Shown: positions 50,652-62,600, numbered from the stretch's first letter. The stretch is DNA of 64,000 bases from an uncultured Clostridium sp. (GCA_945915475.1 CAMEFI010000006.1:1-64000), one strand, 5' to 3'. Numbers and translations: made by a program. The notes: generated from the sequence alone by a model not told the origin.

Positions 50652-51266
50652 TCACCCGATTCCTAATGCCTGAAAAATGTGTTCATAGGACATCTCATCC
50701 GTCACAAAAAGCAGAAAACCATTGATTGGTCTTTGATTATCTAAGAACTTGGAATCAATAATAAGCGCTTTATCACCGATCTGTCCCAGTTCACTAATAG
50801 GAAGACTCAGCACTGATCCTGCCATATCTACACAAATAGCAGGTGGTGCTATGGTTAACTTCAGATTTGTCAATGTACTGATGGATGAAATATAAGAACT
50901 CATCAGAATATTACCAATCTCCTTCAGTGCAGACTTATCCATATGATCAAATTCAACAAAATCATCACCATAAGTCTTACCAAGCATAGTCCCGGCAAGA
51001 TTCTTTGCTTCTTCTAACTCTAAAACAAACAATGTCATGCCACTGACTTCACCTGTAAAATGCGTAAGTACTGCTGCAACAATGGTATCCGGACCACCAA
51101 TCATATCTGCTATCCCATCAAAACTGAGAATCTTCACAACCGGAACTTCTACTCTCAATCCAGAATTCAACATAACAGACAGCGCAGTTGTTGCATTTCC
51201 TGCCCCAATATTCCCAATTTCTCTCAAAACATCCAGCTTCATACTGGTCAATTCCTGATTCTCCAT
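50652..51266 (-). CDS. cheC: CheY-P phosphatase CheC
   Basis: Two motifs: LREIGNIGAGNATTALS and LKEIGNILMSSYISSIS. Confidence 0.94.
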   Translation of the reverse strand: MENQELTSMKLDVLREIGNIGAGNATTALSVMLNSGLRVEVPVVKILSFDGIADMIGGPDTIVAAVLTHFTGEVSGMTLFVLELEEAKNLAGTMLGKTYGDDFVEFDHMDKSALKEIGNILMSSYISSISTLTNLKLTIAPPAICVDMAGSVLSLPISELGQIGDKALIIDSKFLDNQRPINGFLLFVTDEMSYEHIFQALGIG

Positions 51267-51274
51267 CTAATCAC

Positions 51275-51724
51275 CTATGCATTATCCAAATCTTGAATGA
51301 TACCTTGAATGTTCAACAAAGAAATTAATGTATCATTGTATTTACCAACACCTATCAGATTGCTTCCCTGCTCATCATAAACCGCTTTTTCAATATTCTC
51401 TTCTTCGAGAGTAACCACCTCTCGTACCTCATCAACCAACACACCAATCTTTGCATTGCTTTCCGGCTTCAAAATGATAATTCTTGTTGCATTCGTATAT
51501 TCCTTATCAGGCAAATCGAACTTTGTTCTAAGACACATAACCGGAATAATCTCACCACGAAGATTAATCACCCCTGCAAAATAAGACTGTGCCTTTGGAA
51601 CTCTTGTAATCTGTTGCATCCGGACAATATTATCAATATATGAAATATCAATTCCGTACTGCTCATTGTCTAGTTTCACAACAATGTACTGCTTTACATC
51701 ATTTACGACTGTATTCTCTTCCAT
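51275..51724 (-). CDS. cheW: Chemotaxis coupling protein CheW
   Basis: KLDNEQYGIDISYIDNIVRMQQITRVPKAQSYFAGVINLRGEIIPV. Confidence 0.95.
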   Translation of the reverse strand: MEENTVVNDVKQYIVVKLDNEQYGIDISYIDNIVRMQQITRVPKAQSYFAGVINLRGEIIPVMCLRTKFDLPDKEYTNATRIIILKPESNAKIGVLVDEVREVVTLEEENIEKAVYDEQGSNLIGVGKYNDTLISLLNIQGIIQDLDNA

Positions 51725-51736
51725 GAAAACCCCTCC

Positions 51737-53785
51737 TTATACTAATGCATTCGAATCAATAATCAATGCTACTTCTCCATCACCTAAGATAGTCGCACCA
51801 CTAATCATTCTATGAATATTAATATATTTACCAAGTGGCTTGATTACAATTTCCTGCTGACCAAGTAAATTGTCAATAACAAGTCCTGTCTGTTTATCAC
51901 CCTTCTTCACGATGACAACGATCAGGTTCTCCTGTTCTTCTTCCTGTTGCGGACAATCCAACACTTCATCTAAACGAACAAGCGGTATTACCATTCCCCG
52001 CAGATTAATTACTTCTTTCTGCTGAACATATTTGATATCATCTATTGATACATCTTCAATTGTAACAATAGAATTCAAAGGTATCGCATATTTCTCCTGT
52101 CTGACTTCTACCATCAATGCCTGAATGATTGCAAGCGTTAATGGAAGACGTACTGTAAATTTGGTTCCTTCTCCCAGCTTTGTGGATACCTCCACATCAC
52201 CGCCTAATCCCTCAATCTTATTCTTAACAACATCAAGGCCAACACCACGACCGGATACGTCAGTGATTTTCTCCGATGTAGAAAATGCCGGGCGAAACAG
52301 CAAATCAATAGCCTCTTTCTCCGTCATCATCTCTGCCTGTTCTTCCGTAATCGTCCCCTTCTTAACAGCAGAAGCCTTAACTTTCTCCACATCAATACCT
52401 GCACCGTCATCAATAACTTCAATGGTTACATTATTACCATCCTGATAAGCATTCAACTGAATCGTTCCAACCTGCGGTTTACCAAGCTTCAATCGTTCAA
52501 TTGTCGGTTCTAATCCGTGGTCAGCGGAATTTCTTAACATATGCATCAACGGATCTCCGATTTCATCAATAACCGTACGGTCAAGTTCTGTATCTTCACC
52601 TGTCATAATCAGTTCCATCTCTTTCCCGAGCTTCTTAGACAGGTCACGGATCATTCTTGGGAAACGGTTCACAACACTCTCAATTGGAACCATTCGAACC
52701 TTCATAACAGACTCATGCAAATTCGTTGTAATTCGCTCAAGATATTCAATCTGTTCATTAAAACTTTGCATGGAAGTCTTGCCATCTTCCTGATTGCTGA
52801 CAGAAACCAATCCATTCTTTGCAATAATCAACTCACTCACTAAGTTCATCAAAACATCTAATTTTTCAATATCTACACGAACGGAACGATTAGCAACCGG
52901 CTTAGCTGCCTTAGCCGGTGCAGCCTTTTTCTTTTTGCTCTCCTCTTTTTCCGGCTCCTTTTCTTCTTTTTGAACAGAACTTACAACGTTAGCATCACTT
53001 GGAATCTCATAATTCTCAATCACAACTTCTTTAATCTCTGATACATTCGATATAATTTTCTTAATTTCTTCTAAAGATTTCTCAGAAATGATCAGCATTG
53101 AAAAATCAAAATCAAATTTCTCATCTTCGATATCCTGTACCCCTGGCACAGATTTGATAATCTCGCCGGCATTCTCTAATCCCTTGAATACAAGAAATGC
53201 TCTCGCCGCCTTCAAAATACAATTTTCATCAATATATACGGTTACCCCATACACATTAAGATTCTTGGCCTTAGCTTCTGTAATGGCATTTTTCTCAAAA
53301 TCAGCAATATCAATATGTAAAAATTTGCGTTTATCCCCATCTTCTGCAGACTTTTCTTCTTTCTTCTCTTCTTTTGCTGCCGGAGCAGATTCCGGAGCCC
53401 CTTCTGCATTGAGACAGGCATTCAACATATTGATCAGCTCTTCATTATCATTCTCGCCTTCATCCGAAGTGTTGATGATACAATCCAGATACTCCTCTAT
53501 TGCATCCAGACACTTAAACACAATATCAACCAAATCCGGTGTTACACTCATCTTCCCATTACGGATCTCTGAAAACACATTCTCCATATCATGGGTTAAC
53601 CGTTGCATTCTCTTAAATCCCATGGTACCTGCCATACCTTTTAAAGAATGTGCTGCACGGAAAATTTCATTAATGGTATCGATGTTATCCGGTTCCGCCT
53701 CTAATACAAGTACCTGATCGTTCAAGTTCTGCAAGTGTTCCTTTGTTTCATCAATAAACATCTCTAGATATTGACTTAAATCCAT
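51737..53785 (-). CDS. cheA: Chemotaxis histidine kinase CheA
   Basis: HPt AAHSLKGMAGTMGF, HMLRNSADHGLE, SGRGVGLDVVKN, CheW-like C-terminus. Confidence 0.97.
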   Translation of the reverse strand: MDLSQYLEMFIDETKEHLQNLNDQVLVLEAEPDNIDTINEIFRAAHSLKGMAGTMGFKRMQRLTHDMENVFSEIRNGKMSVTPDLVDIVFKCLDAIEEYLDCIINTSDEGENDNEELINMLNACLNAEGAPESAPAAKEEKKEEKSAEDGDKRKFLHIDIADFEKNAITEAKAKNLNVYGVTVYIDENCILKAARAFLVFKGLENAGEIIKSVPGVQDIEDEKFDFDFSMLIISEKSLEEIKKIISNVSEIKEVVIENYEIPSDANVVSSVQKEEKEPEKEESKKKKAAPAKAAKPVANRSVRVDIEKLDVLMNLVSELIIAKNGLVSVSNQEDGKTSMQSFNEQIEYLERITTNLHESVMKVRMVPIESVVNRFPRMIRDLSKKLGKEMELIMTGEDTELDRTVIDEIGDPLMHMLRNSADHGLEPTIERLKLGKPQVGTIQLNAYQDGNNVTIEVIDDGAGIDVEKVKASAVKKGTITEEQAEMMTEKEAIDLLFRPAFSTSEKITDVSGRGVGLDVVKNKIEGLGGDVEVSTKLGEGTKFTVRLPLTLAIIQALMVEVRQEKYAIPLNSIVTIEDVSIDDIKYVQQKEVINLRGMVIPLVRLDEVLDCPQQEEEQENLIVVIVKKGDKQTGLVIDNLLGQQEIVIKPLGKYINIHRMISGATILGDGEVALIIDSNALV

Positions 53786-53786
53786 C

Positions 53787-54407
53787 TTAACGCACCCCCG
53801 TTTTTTTCATTATTTCATGTCCAATATCATCTAATGGAAGTACCGCATCTGCAAGTCCATTCTCAACAATTGCTTTCGGCATTCCATATACAACACAAGA
53901 TTCTTTCTCCTGTGCAATTGTGTAAATATGCTTGTTCTTTTTTAGCTCTTTCACTCCCTGGTATCCATCTGCACCCATTCCTGTCAATACAACACAGACA
54001 ACAAAGTCTAATGAAACTTCATTCAGACTTTGAAACGTAATATTTGCACAAGGTCTCAATCCATTAACCGGATCTTTCTCATTCTCGCAAAATGTGAGAT
54101 TCCCTTTTCGATCCTGTACAATTTCTAAATGTTTGCCGCCTTTTGCAAGATAGACATGACCTTTTTTAAGCGGTTCTCCGTTTACGACTTCACTAACAGG
54201 TATATTGCTTCTACTGTTCAATCTGTCTGCCAATGTATTGGTAAATCCTTTCGGCATATGCTGTACAATTACAACCGGTGCATCCAGATCAGCCGAAAGT
54301 TCTGGAATGACTCTATGAAGTGCCTTCGGTCCACCTGTAGAGCTGGCAATCACAACAAGTTTTCTGTTTCCGCTGCCTGCCATAAGTTTCACCTCATATA
54401 CTTCCAT
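53787..54407 (-). CDS. cheB: Protein-glutamate methylesterase CheB, methylesterase domain only
   Basis: IASSTGGPKALHRVIPEL, VVIVQHMPKGFT, LTGMGADGYQGV; no receiver domain. Confidence 0.92.
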   Translation of the reverse strand: MEVYEVKLMAGSGNRKLVVIASSTGGPKALHRVIPELSADLDAPVVIVQHMPKGFTNTLADRLNSRSNIPVSEVVNGEPLKKGHVYLAKGGKHLEIVQDRKGNLTFCENEKDPVNGLRPCANITFQSLNEVSLDFVVCVVLTGMGADGYQGVKELKKNKHIYTIAQEKESCVVYGMPKAIVENGLADAVLPLDDIGHEIMKKTGVR

Positions 54408-54471
54408 ACTTTATATTCTCATTATACCAAATTCATTTCTACACATAAGTGCATAGTAATATTTTTATAAA

Positions 54472-55203
54472 TTATTCCATCCCCATTTCTTTCATTCGGT
54501 TCTTACGCTGAATTTCAAAAATAAAACGAATAATCCTTTCTCTCATTGCACGATCCATCCGATAAAACTGTACTCTTTGTTCATAAATCCGGTTATTGTT
54601 CTGATTCTGAACAGACAACAATAAGTTTGCTAATGTAAAGATAACCTCAGAATTCTCTTCTGTTTCCAGATCGAATTTAAGCTCTATCAGATTCCCCACC
54701 TGTTCTTTGGAAGGAGATACAAACCGCATTCCACCACCACTGATATCTAAAGTAATACCATTTTTCCATTCTATTTCCATTTCATCAGAATTATAAGCCT
54801 TTCCTTCTTCTATATAACGTTGTTCCACTTCTCCAAGCACTCGATATTGTATGGGAATTCTACGCTCTAATCGGTAATACTCTCTCCGCTGTATCTTTTC
54901 CAAAGGACTTCTGTTCTCAATCTCCAATAAAAAGAGTTGACCTTTTTTATATCGTCCGGTCACCACCACCTTACATGCAAGCAGACCGCTCTTTGTATAT
55001 ATTGTCGCCTCAAATTCCTGATTGACTCCAAGCGGAACAATCGTTCCACCCTGTATCGGCATGGAAACCAGCATTCTACCATTCACCATTTCATCCAAAA
55101 CCTGGCTTACATAAACTTTTGGTTTCTCCTCAGCATTGACATAAAGTCTTTTTTCAATTTTCTTTAATTCTAACTTATCTCCAATTTGAATTCGTTCATC
55201 CAT
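54472..55203 (-). CDS. YcgR/YpfA-type PilZ-domain flagellar brake protein
   Basis: RREYYRLERRIPI and DISGGGMRF c-di-GMP binding motifs. Confidence 0.9.
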   Translation of the reverse strand: MDERIQIGDKLELKKIEKRLYVNAEEKPKVYVSQVLDEMVNGRMLVSMPIQGGTIVPLGVNQEFEATIYTKSGLLACKVVVTGRYKKGQLFLLEIENRSPLEKIQRREYYRLERRIPIQYRVLGEVEQRYIEEGKAYNSDEMEIEWKNGITLDISGGGMRFVSPSKEQVGNLIELKFDLETEENSEVIFTLANLLLSVQNQNNNRIYEQRVQFYRMDRAMRERIIRFIFEIQRKNRMKEMGME

Positions 55204-55207
55204 ACTC

Positions 55208-56101
55208 TTACCCGTTTATTTTCTTTGTTTTAATGAAACGTAGAAACACTTTTGCAATCCCACTTTTTGTTTCTTCCAGTTCTTTAATATCCAAAAGCTT
55301 ATTACACATTTTCTTAATCTGCTTTGCAGGTTCTCCATTCGGCTCTCGAATCAATACCGGTGTTTGCTCTAATACCGAATCAGACACCCCATTATCTTGT
55401 GGAATATAACCTAAATATTCTAAATTAATATTAAGGAACTTAGAAACCACAATGCTGATCTTGTCGTATATTTCCGCACCTTCTTCTTGATTTTGCACCC
55501 GATTTGTTATCACTTTAATGGATTTCTCTTCGCGATCAAAATCCTTCTTTCTGTTAACAGCCTTCAAAAGGGAATATGAATCTGTGATGGATGTGGGTTC
55601 TGGTGTAACCACTAACAACACTTCCGGTGAACTGATAACAAATTCAATAACAGAATCCGAAATTCCCGCTCCGGTATCAATTATTATCACATCATACATA
55701 CTATCAAGCTTAACCATTTTGCTGATTAATTTTTTCAGGCTAATCTTATCGAGATTCACTAAATCCTGCACACCGGAACCGCCCGATATAAAACCGATTC
55801 CATTCGGTCCCTGTGTGATGATTTCATCAACCGATTTTCCATTATAGATCAGATCAGCCAGATTATATTGCGGTCGAATACCCAACATGACCTCAACATT
55901 TGCAAGTCCAAAATCTGCATCTATAATGACGACTTTCTTTCCCAGGTTCTGTAACTGCAGTGCCAAATTAACCGAAATACTAGTCTTACCAACACCGCCT
56001 TTTCCACTTGTAACTGCAATAACCCTGGAAGAAGGTGCCTGTTCTTTTAACTGTTCTACTTTTTTGCGTAATTCATCTGCCTGATCCATAGCCATCTCCA
56101 C
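55208..56101 (-). CDS. flhG: FlhG/YlxH MinD-like ATPase
   Basis: [22 protein letters not shown]; next to flhF. Confidence 0.95.
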   Translation of the reverse strand: MEMAMDQADELRKKVEQLKEQAPSSRVIAVTSGKGGVGKTSISVNLALQLQNLGKKVVIIDADFGLANVEVMLGIRPQYNLADLIYNGKSVDEIITQGPNGIGFISGGSGVQDLVNLDKISLKKLISKMVKLDSMYDVIIIDTGAGISDSVIEFVISSPEVLLVVTPEPTSITDSYSLLKAVNRKKDFDREEKSIKVITNRVQNQEEGAEIYDKISIVVSKFLNINLEYLGYIPQDNGVSDSVLEQTPVLIREPNGEPAKQIKKMCNKLLDIKELEETKSGIAKVFLRFIKTKKING

Positions 56102-57353
56102 CTCCTAGTACCTGTTTTGCAATCACCTGTGGATTCATCACTTCAATATCATCCGGAACATTTTGTCCATAAGACACATAGGATAACGACATACCTGTAT
56201 CTAATTTAATATTCAAAATATTGCCAATGGCATCTGTCTCATCCAATTTTGTAAAGATGAGATTACATTCAGATATATCATCGTAAAGTGCTGTAATTTT
56301 TTTCAAATCTTTGTATTTTGTTGTTGCGCTCAATACAAGATACGTAGAAATATTATATTTAAAAAATGTCTCCATAAAACCTTTTAAATCATCCATACGA
56401 TTCTTATTTTTATGAGACCGGCCGGCCGTATCTACCAGCACATAATCATAATCCTTGTACTTTGGAAGAATATCTTCTATCTCTTCTTTTTCATAGACAA
56501 CCTCAACAGGAATTGACAAAATGCTGGCATAAGTTTTTATCTGTTCTACGGCTGAAATCCGATAGGTGTCTGCTGTCAGTATTGCAATCTTCTTCTTTTG
56601 TTCAAGTATGAGTTTAGAAGACAGTTTGGCAATTGTAGTCGTTTTCCCAACCCCGGTGGGTCCGATAAATAAAATAATCTTAGGCCTCTTTTCATCGTTT
56701 TTCAATGAAATTGGTTGTACCTGTCCAAGTTTTAATATGATCTTCTGGTAAACACCAGACAACATATCATCCAATGTACGAACATTTCCGGTATGTGTAA
56801 TCTCTTCTATGATCTGTTTTGCATATGTATAGGACACTTCATTTGCTGTCAATTGCTCCATAATCAAATCAATCGATTTCTGTCGAACAGACTCCTTTGC
56901 ATCCGCCTTCTCTTTCTTACTATCATGTTTATTATCTTCTGATACCTCTTCCTTATTATCAGATAACATTTTTTTCTCTTCATCCGGCTTTATCTTTGAT
57001 GTCTTCTCTTCTTTTTTCTGGCTTTCTATTTGTTCCTCTAACAGCTTGGCAAGACTGTTTAATTTCTCATTCAACGCTTTTGTTTCATCATCTTCCGCTT
57101 TTTGTTCCGGATGCAGTTTCTCATTGATCTTGTCATTAAACTGTGCTGATACCTTACTTTCTGATTTCTTCGGCTCCTCTGTATTCTCATCAACAGCAGC
57201 TGTCACTTCCACCTGTGTCTTTCGGAACATCTTGAATAAGCCCTTGGGCTTAATTGTCTTAATGTTCATTACTATGGCATCTTTTCCAAGATCTTCTTTT
57301 GCCAGCATAATCGCTTCCGTTTCTGTGTTACCCTGAAATTTCTTAATTATCAT
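56073..57353 (-). CDS. flhF: Flagellar SRP-like GTPase FlhF
   Basis: N-terminal [46 protein letters not shown]. Confidence 0.96.
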   Translation of the reverse strand: MIIKKFQGNTETEAIMLAKEDLGKDAIVMNIKTIKPKGLFKMFRKTQVEVTAAVDENTEEPKKSESKVSAQFNDKINEKLHPEQKAEDDETKALNEKLNSLAKLLEEQIESQKKEEKTSKIKPDEEKKMLSDNKEEVSEDNKHDSKKEKADAKESVRQKSIDLIMEQLTANEVSYTYAKQIIEEITHTGNVRTLDDMLSGVYQKIILKLGQVQPISLKNDEKRPKIILFIGPTGVGKTTTIAKLSSKLILEQKKKIAILTADTYRISAVEQIKTYASILSIPVEVVYEKEEIEDILPKYKDYDYVLVDTAGRSHKNKNRMDDLKGFMETFFKYNISTYLVLSATTKYKDLKKITALYDDISECNLIFTKLDETDAIGNILNIKLDTGMSLSYVSYGQNVPDDIEVMNPQVIAKQVLGGGDGYGSGR

Positions 57354-59409
57354 TATATGTCACCACCCCTATTGATTGTAATTCTACATCTGATTCGATC
57401 TCATTATACGACACAACAATCAAATCTTTAAAATAATCTTTTGTTAATTTCTTAAAATACATTCGGACAATCGGAGAAGTGATAATAATAGGAGATTTTC
57501 CCTGACTTTCCAATTTCTTAATCTCATTCTCAACAGAATTTAATATCTTCTTTGTTGCTGCAGGATCCAAAGTAATATAAGCTCCCTGTTCAGTCTGCTT
57601 GACAGAATTCATAATATCCTGTTCCACCTTCGGATCCAATGTTACAACTGTTGTCATCTCTCCATCCGAAAAATATGTATTTGAGATTGCTCTCTTTAAT
57701 CGCTGTCTTACATATTCTGTTAAAATATCGGTATCTCTGGTGGTCGCCGCATAGTCTGCCAGCGTCTCAAATATAGTAACAAGATCCCGGATGGAAATAC
57801 CTTCCGATAATAAATTCTGTAATACTTTCTGTATTTCTCCAACACCTAGTAGCTTTGGAACCAGTTCATCAATAAGCGTTGTATTGTTCTCTTTCACATT
57901 ATTGATCAGATTCTGAACATCCTGTCTCGTCAACAATTCATCTAAATGGCTCTTGATTACCTCTGTCAAATGCGTTGCAATGATAGATGGCGGATCCACA
58001 ACTGTATAACCCATAGACTCCGCACGTTCTCTCTGACTTTCCGTAATCCAGATAGCCGGCAGATGAAAGGATGGCTCAAAGGTGGGAATACCTGTAATCT
58101 CTTCTTCCACATAACCGGGATTCATTGCCATATAATGATCAAATAAAATCTCTCCTTCACTAATCTGAATCCCCTTAATCTTAATGATATACTGGTTCGG
58201 ATTCAGCTGAATATTATCGCGTAAACGAATAATCGGAACAACTGCTCCTAATTCCAATGCAATCTGTCTTCGAATCATAACCACACGATCCAGCAAATCC
58301 CCTCCCTGATTCACATCCGCAAGAGGAATAATGCCATAACCGAATTCTAGTTCTATCGGATCAACCTGTAACAATGCATTTACATTCTCATGCCGTCTGA
58401 TCTCGTCTGCCTGTACCTCTTCTTCTTTCACTTCTTCTTCAATGGATTCCACTTCCTTTGAATGCTCCACTAAGCGTCCAAAAACAATAAGTCCTAATCC
58501 AAATGCCAGGTAAATAAGAATTCTTCCCTCACTTCTAAGAGGTGTAAAAACACCCAGAAAGCATAACGTTCCCCCTACAATATACATAACCTTCGGCAGA
58601 TGGAACAACTGGCTGAACATCATATCCCCTATATTATCCGCTTTTGCACCTTTTGTAACCAATATACCGGTTGCAATAGAAATAAGCATAGAAGGAATCT
58701 GGGATACCAGACCGTCACCAATCGTAAGAATCGTGTACTTAGAAAGAGCTTCCTGTAGCTCCATTCCCTGCATCGATACACCCATAATAATACCACCTAC
58801 AATATTAATCATGGTAATGATCAAACCTGCTGTAGCATCTCCTTTTACATATTTCGTAGCACCATCCATGGATCCATAAAATGCAGACTCCTGCTGAATC
58901 TTCTCACGTCGTTCCATGGCTTCTTTATCTGTAATTGCACCAGTATTCAAATCTGCATCAATGGCCATCTGTTTACCCGGCATTGCATCCAATGTAAATC
59001 GGGCTGTTACTTCCGAAACACGCTCTGATCCCTTGTTGATAACAACCATCTGTACAATAACAAGAACTATGAAGATAATAGCACCAACTACCAGATTCCC
59101 TCCACCTACAAAATTACCAAAGGTCTGTACAACAACACCAGGATCACCTGTTGTTAATATTAATTTGGTTGAAGAAATATTCAACGCAATCCTAAATACA
59201 GTAGAAAACAGTAATATTGTCGGAAAACTCGACATATCCAGTGTCTCAGCAGCATAGAGACAATTAAAGAGAATAAATAATGAAATCATAATATTCACTG
59301 TAATTAATATATCTAATAAAAGAGAAGGTATTGGAATAATGAATAAAATAATTGCAGCTAACAAATAAAGACCGACAAATAAATCTGCCCGAAATGCAAT
59401 CTTTTTCAT
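57343..59409 (-). CDS. flhA: Flagellar export protein FlhA
   Basis: SSTKLILTTGDPGVVVQTFGNFVGGGNLVVG; FTLDAMPGKQMAIDADLNTG. Confidence 0.97.
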   Translation of the reverse strand: MKKIAFRADLFVGLYLLAAIILFIIPIPSLLLDILITVNIMISLFILFNCLYAAETLDMSSFPTILLFSTVFRIALNISSTKLILTTGDPGVVVQTFGNFVGGGNLVVGAIIFIVLVIVQMVVINKGSERVSEVTARFTLDAMPGKQMAIDADLNTGAITDKEAMERREKIQQESAFYGSMDGATKYVKGDATAGLIITMINIVGGIIMGVSMQGMELQEALSKYTILTIGDGLVSQIPSMLISIATGILVTKGAKADNIGDMMFSQLFHLPKVMYIVGGTLCFLGVFTPLRSEGRILIYLAFGLGLIVFGRLVEHSKEVESIEEEVKEEEVQADEIRRHENVNALLQVDPIELEFGYGIIPLADVNQGGDLLDRVVMIRRQIALELGAVVPIIRLRDNIQLNPNQYIIKIKGIQISEGEILFDHYMAMNPGYVEEEITGIPTFEPSFHLPAIWITESQRERAESMGYTVVDPPSIIATHLTEVIKSHLDELLTRQDVQNLINNVKENNTTLIDELVPKLLGVGEIQKVLQNLLSEGISIRDLVTIFETLADYAATTRDTDILTEYVRQRLKRAISNTYFSDGEMTTVVTLDPKVEQDIMNSVKQTEQGAYITLDPAATKKILNSVENEIKKLESQGKSPIIITSPIVRMYFKKLTKDYFKDLIVVSYNEIESDVELQSIGVVTYNDN

Positions 59410-59460
59410 TATTCTAACACCTCCTTTTTCTAAACTCCATCATGTGTTTACGAAACTATA

Positions 59461-60585
59461 CTAACTAACCTTATTATGTAATTGATATACATATGCTAAT
59501 ACTTCTGCCACCGCCTGATATAATTCCGGAGGAATCTCAGCTCCTAATTCCACATTATAATATAACATTCTGGCCAGTGGTTTATTTTCAACAATCTCCA
59601 CCTGATTCTCTCTTGCAACTTCTTTGATCCGTCCTGCCAAAAAATCTGCTCCCTTTGCCACAACAATTGGTGCCTGCCCCTGACCAGCCTTATAAGAAAG
59701 CGCTACCGCAAAATGTGTCGGGTTTGTAATCACCACATCCGCTTCCGGAATGGCTGCCATCATACGACGCTGGGAAGCCTGTTGCATACGTTGACGCTGC
59801 TGACCTTTTACTTTCGGATCTCCTTCCTGATTTTTATACTCATCCTTTACTTCCTGTTTGGTCATCTTATTATCCGTCTTGAATTTCCATTTCTGATAAA
59901 GAAAATCCGCGGCACTGATGGCACAGAACAACAAACAAATCTTAAGTGAAAGCTCCATAACAATATCATACATCAGGCTCACACTCTGCATAACAGACAT
60001 ATCAAAGATTAAATATATTTCCTTCACATGCTCCACAAATACTCCATAAGCAAGATAGGAAATCATTACCACCTTCACAATAGATTTCAGAAGTTCCACC
60101 AACGTGTTAAGCGAAAACATACGCTTCACACCATTCACGGGATTCAACTTGTTAAATTTGGGCATTAACGGCTTCGATGTCACTTTAAATTTGAATTGTA
60201 AAGCATTACTTAAAAATGCAACCACAAATCCAAGCAAAAGAAAAGGAGCAATGGTAATTGCAATATTCATAATTGCTTTCAACATCAGAAAATTAAATGC
60301 CTTTACATCAATTCCGTCTACTGCATACCGGGTAATCATGGAATAGAAATCTTTAAATGTAGCAATCAAACGATTTCCAATAAATCCTACCGCAAATTTC
60401 AAACACACAAATAAAGCAAGCAATGTTGCTGTTGTAGAGACCTCCACACTCTTTGCAACATTACCTTCTTCTCTGACATCCTCTAACTTCTTTGTTGTTG
60501 CATCCTCTGTTTTTTCACCACCGGGACCTTCTTTTGCAAACATCTGCAAATCCAGCGGCATTCTAATTTGATATTCGTAATCCAC
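59461..60585 (-). CDS. flhB: Flagellar export switch protein FlhB
   Basis: [32 protein letters not shown] autocleavage site. Confidence 0.97.
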   Translation of the reverse strand: MDYEYQIRMPLDLQMFAKEGPGGEKTEDATTKKLEDVREEGNVAKSVEVSTTATLLALFVCLKFAVGFIGNRLIATFKDFYSMITRYAVDGIDVKAFNFLMLKAIMNIAITIAPFLLLGFVVAFLSNALQFKFKVTSKPLMPKFNKLNPVNGVKRMFSLNTLVELLKSIVKVVMISYLAYGVFVEHVKEIYLIFDMSVMQSVSLMYDIVMELSLKICLLFCAISAADFLYQKWKFKTDNKMTKQEVKDEYKNQEGDPKVKGQQRQRMQQASQRRMMAAIPEADVVITNPTHFAVALSYKAGQGQAPIVVAKGADFLAGRIKEVARENQVEIVENKPLARMLYYNVELGAEIPPELYQAVAEVLAYVYQLHNKVS

Positions 60586-60659
60586 TTAATCACAATCCCT
60601 TATATAATATTGTAACACCAGCCAAAATGGAATCAACTAATCACACTCTATCCAAATCA

Positions 60660-61439
60660 TCACATAAATGCTTTTATCACATTTGTAACAATGGTCTGCA
60701 TTTCTTCAAATATATATTCTGTGATTGTCGGCAGGAAACCAATGGTAACAAACAATACTGCAAAGCCAAGAAAAATCTTTAACTGAATACCAATCACAAA
60801 CATATTCATCTGCGGTGCTGTCTTTGCAAGTACACCCAATACCACATTCAAAAGCATAATTGCAATCATAACGGGAAGTGCAATTCGAATAGCAATAATA
60901 AAATAATCCCCAATATACTGAATCATCGTATCATATAAAGTCCCTGTATCAATCGCAACCTGTCCAAGAGGTATTAACTGAAAAGAATCTGACAGAGCAG
61001 AAAGGATAAAGTAATGCATATTGGAACATAACATAATAACCATCACTAACATATTATAAAACTCTGCTGTAATCGTTATCTCCGAATTCATACTCTGATC
61101 AAATTCAGACACCATGGAAAATCCAATTTCTCTGTCAATAAACTGACCCGCCGCATTAATAATGGATAATGTTACATTTGACATAAATCCTATGGTAATT
61201 CCAACAACCAATTCCTTAAGCAACAATACTGTGTATTCCAAAAAAGTAGTATATCCCAGTGAAACATACGGATTTGCCGTAAATATAGCAAGTGCACATG
61301 CTATTCCAATAAAAATGCGCACTCTTCTGGTCACTGCCCGATTACCAAAAATGGGTGCAAAGGCCATTGCACCCATTACTCTGACAAAAATGGCTAAGTA
61401 ATATTCTAAATGCGCAATAGAAAATGAATATTCAATCAT
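60660..61439 (-). CDS. fliR: Flagellar export protein FliR
   Basis: FVRVMGAMAFAPIFGNRAVTRRVRI; AGQFIDREIGFSM. Confidence 0.95.
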   Translation of the reverse strand: MIEYSFSIAHLEYYLAIFVRVMGAMAFAPIFGNRAVTRRVRIFIGIACALAIFTANPYVSLGYTTFLEYTVLLLKELVVGITIGFMSNVTLSIINAAGQFIDREIGFSMVSEFDQSMNSEITITAEFYNMLVMVIMLCSNMHYFILSALSDSFQLIPLGQVAIDTGTLYDTMIQYIGDYFIIAIRIALPVMIAIMLLNVVLGVLAKTAPQMNMFVIGIQLKIFLGFAVLFVTIGFLPTITEYIFEEMQTIVTNVIKAFM

Positions 61440-61442
61440 ATA

Positions 61443-61712
61443 CTACCTCACATAGGTCGAAAAATTCTCGAATAATTTCTCCATAAAATCTACAATATTA
61501 TTCATAATCCATCCGCCACACAGAATGATCATAATAAAAATACTAAGTATCTTTGGTACAAATGTAAGCGTCTGTTCCTGAATAGATGTCACTGTCTGAA
61601 AAATACTGATAACAAGACCAACAACTAACGAGACAAGTAACAACGGTGCCGAACATTTGATAATCAACCATAATGCCTCTCTTGCAATATCAATTACAAC
61701 TTCTGTTGTCAT
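61443..61712 (-). CDS. fliQ: Flagellar export protein FliQ
   Basis: SAPLLLVSLVVGLVISIFQTVTSIQEQTLTFVPKI. Confidence 0.96.
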   Translation of the reverse strand: MTTEVVIDIAREALWLIIKCSAPLLLVSLVVGLVISIFQTVTSIQEQTLTFVPKILSIFIMIILCGGWIMNNIVDFMEKLFENFSTYVR

Positions 61713-61733
61713 TTACACACTTCCTATCTACCG

Positions 61734-62600
61734 TCAATAATGAAAACTCTTCACCAACTGCCCAATCACCAAATTCCATCCGTCTGCCATAATAAAGAGC
61801 AAAATTTTAAATGGCATGGAAATCGTAGTCGGTGGCAACATCATCATACCCATCGCCATCAGAGTTGAAGCGACAACCATATCAATAATAATAAACGGAA
61901 TATAGATCAAGAAACCAATAATAAAGGATTTCCGAAGCTCCCCTAACATAAATGCAGGAATTAACACAGAATTCGGAATATCTGAGACATCTTCCACACT
62001 CTTCACTCTAGACATCTCAAGGAAAAAATTAATATCTTTGGTCTCAACATTATCCAGCATAAAATCCCGAAGCGGTTCCATGCAGGCCTTCAACCCCTCT
62101 TCCTGCGTAATCTCACCCTTTGCAAGCGGATCGATTCCTTCTGTCTTAATACGTTCCATTGTTGGCGTCATAATAAAGAGGGTTAAAAACAACGCAAGCC
62201 CTATCAGAACATTATTCGGAGGCGCCGATTGCGTACCAAGTGCAGTTCTCAAAAAATGAAAAACAACAATAATCCTGGTAAAAGACGTCATCATAATAAC
62301 GATTGATGGAGCCAGGGAAATAACAGTAATCACCAATAACATCTGCAATGTTCCCGCAAGAGTGCCTTCTTCATTATTCGTATCCACTGTTACACCTAAT
62401 GAAAAGGGAACATCATTCTCTAAATTGGTCAGATTCTCTCTCTGCTCACCATTTATATTCTCTGTTGTTGCAGTTGCTTTTACCTGACAGCCAATGCATA
62501 ATACAGAGAATATAATAATGTAAGCAATTATAAACTTTTTAAAATGAATTCTCTTTCGAATTCCTTGTAAATGTAAATTATTCTTTATCTTGTTTTTCAT
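61734..62600 (-). CDS. fliP: Flagellar export protein FliP
   Basis: MMTSFTRIIVVFHFLRTALGTQSAPPNNVLIGLALFLT. Confidence 0.97.
   Translation of the reverse strand: MKNKIKNNLHLQGIRKRIHFKKFIIAYIIIFSVLCIGCQVKATATTENINGEQRENLTNLENDVPFSLGVTVDTNNEEGTLAGTLQMLLVITVISLAPSIVIMMTSFTRIIVVFHFLRTALGTQSAPPNNVLIGLALFLTLFIMTPTMERIKTEGIDPLAKGEITQEEGLKACMEPLRDFMLDNVETKDINFFLEMSRVKSVEDVSDIPNSVLIPAFMLGELRKSFIIGFLIYIPFIIIDMVVASTLMAMGMMMLPPTTISMPFKILLFIMADGWNLVIGQLVKSFHY

Noticed and set aside
53088-53717. 209-aa plus-strand ORF
   Set aside because: Antisense to cheA; no SD or recognisable motif.
59461-60585. Non-flagellar type III secretion (injectisome) locus
   Set aside because: Gene order, cheY/FliY and FlhF/FlhG context are typically flagellar; no secretin or needle genes are seen.
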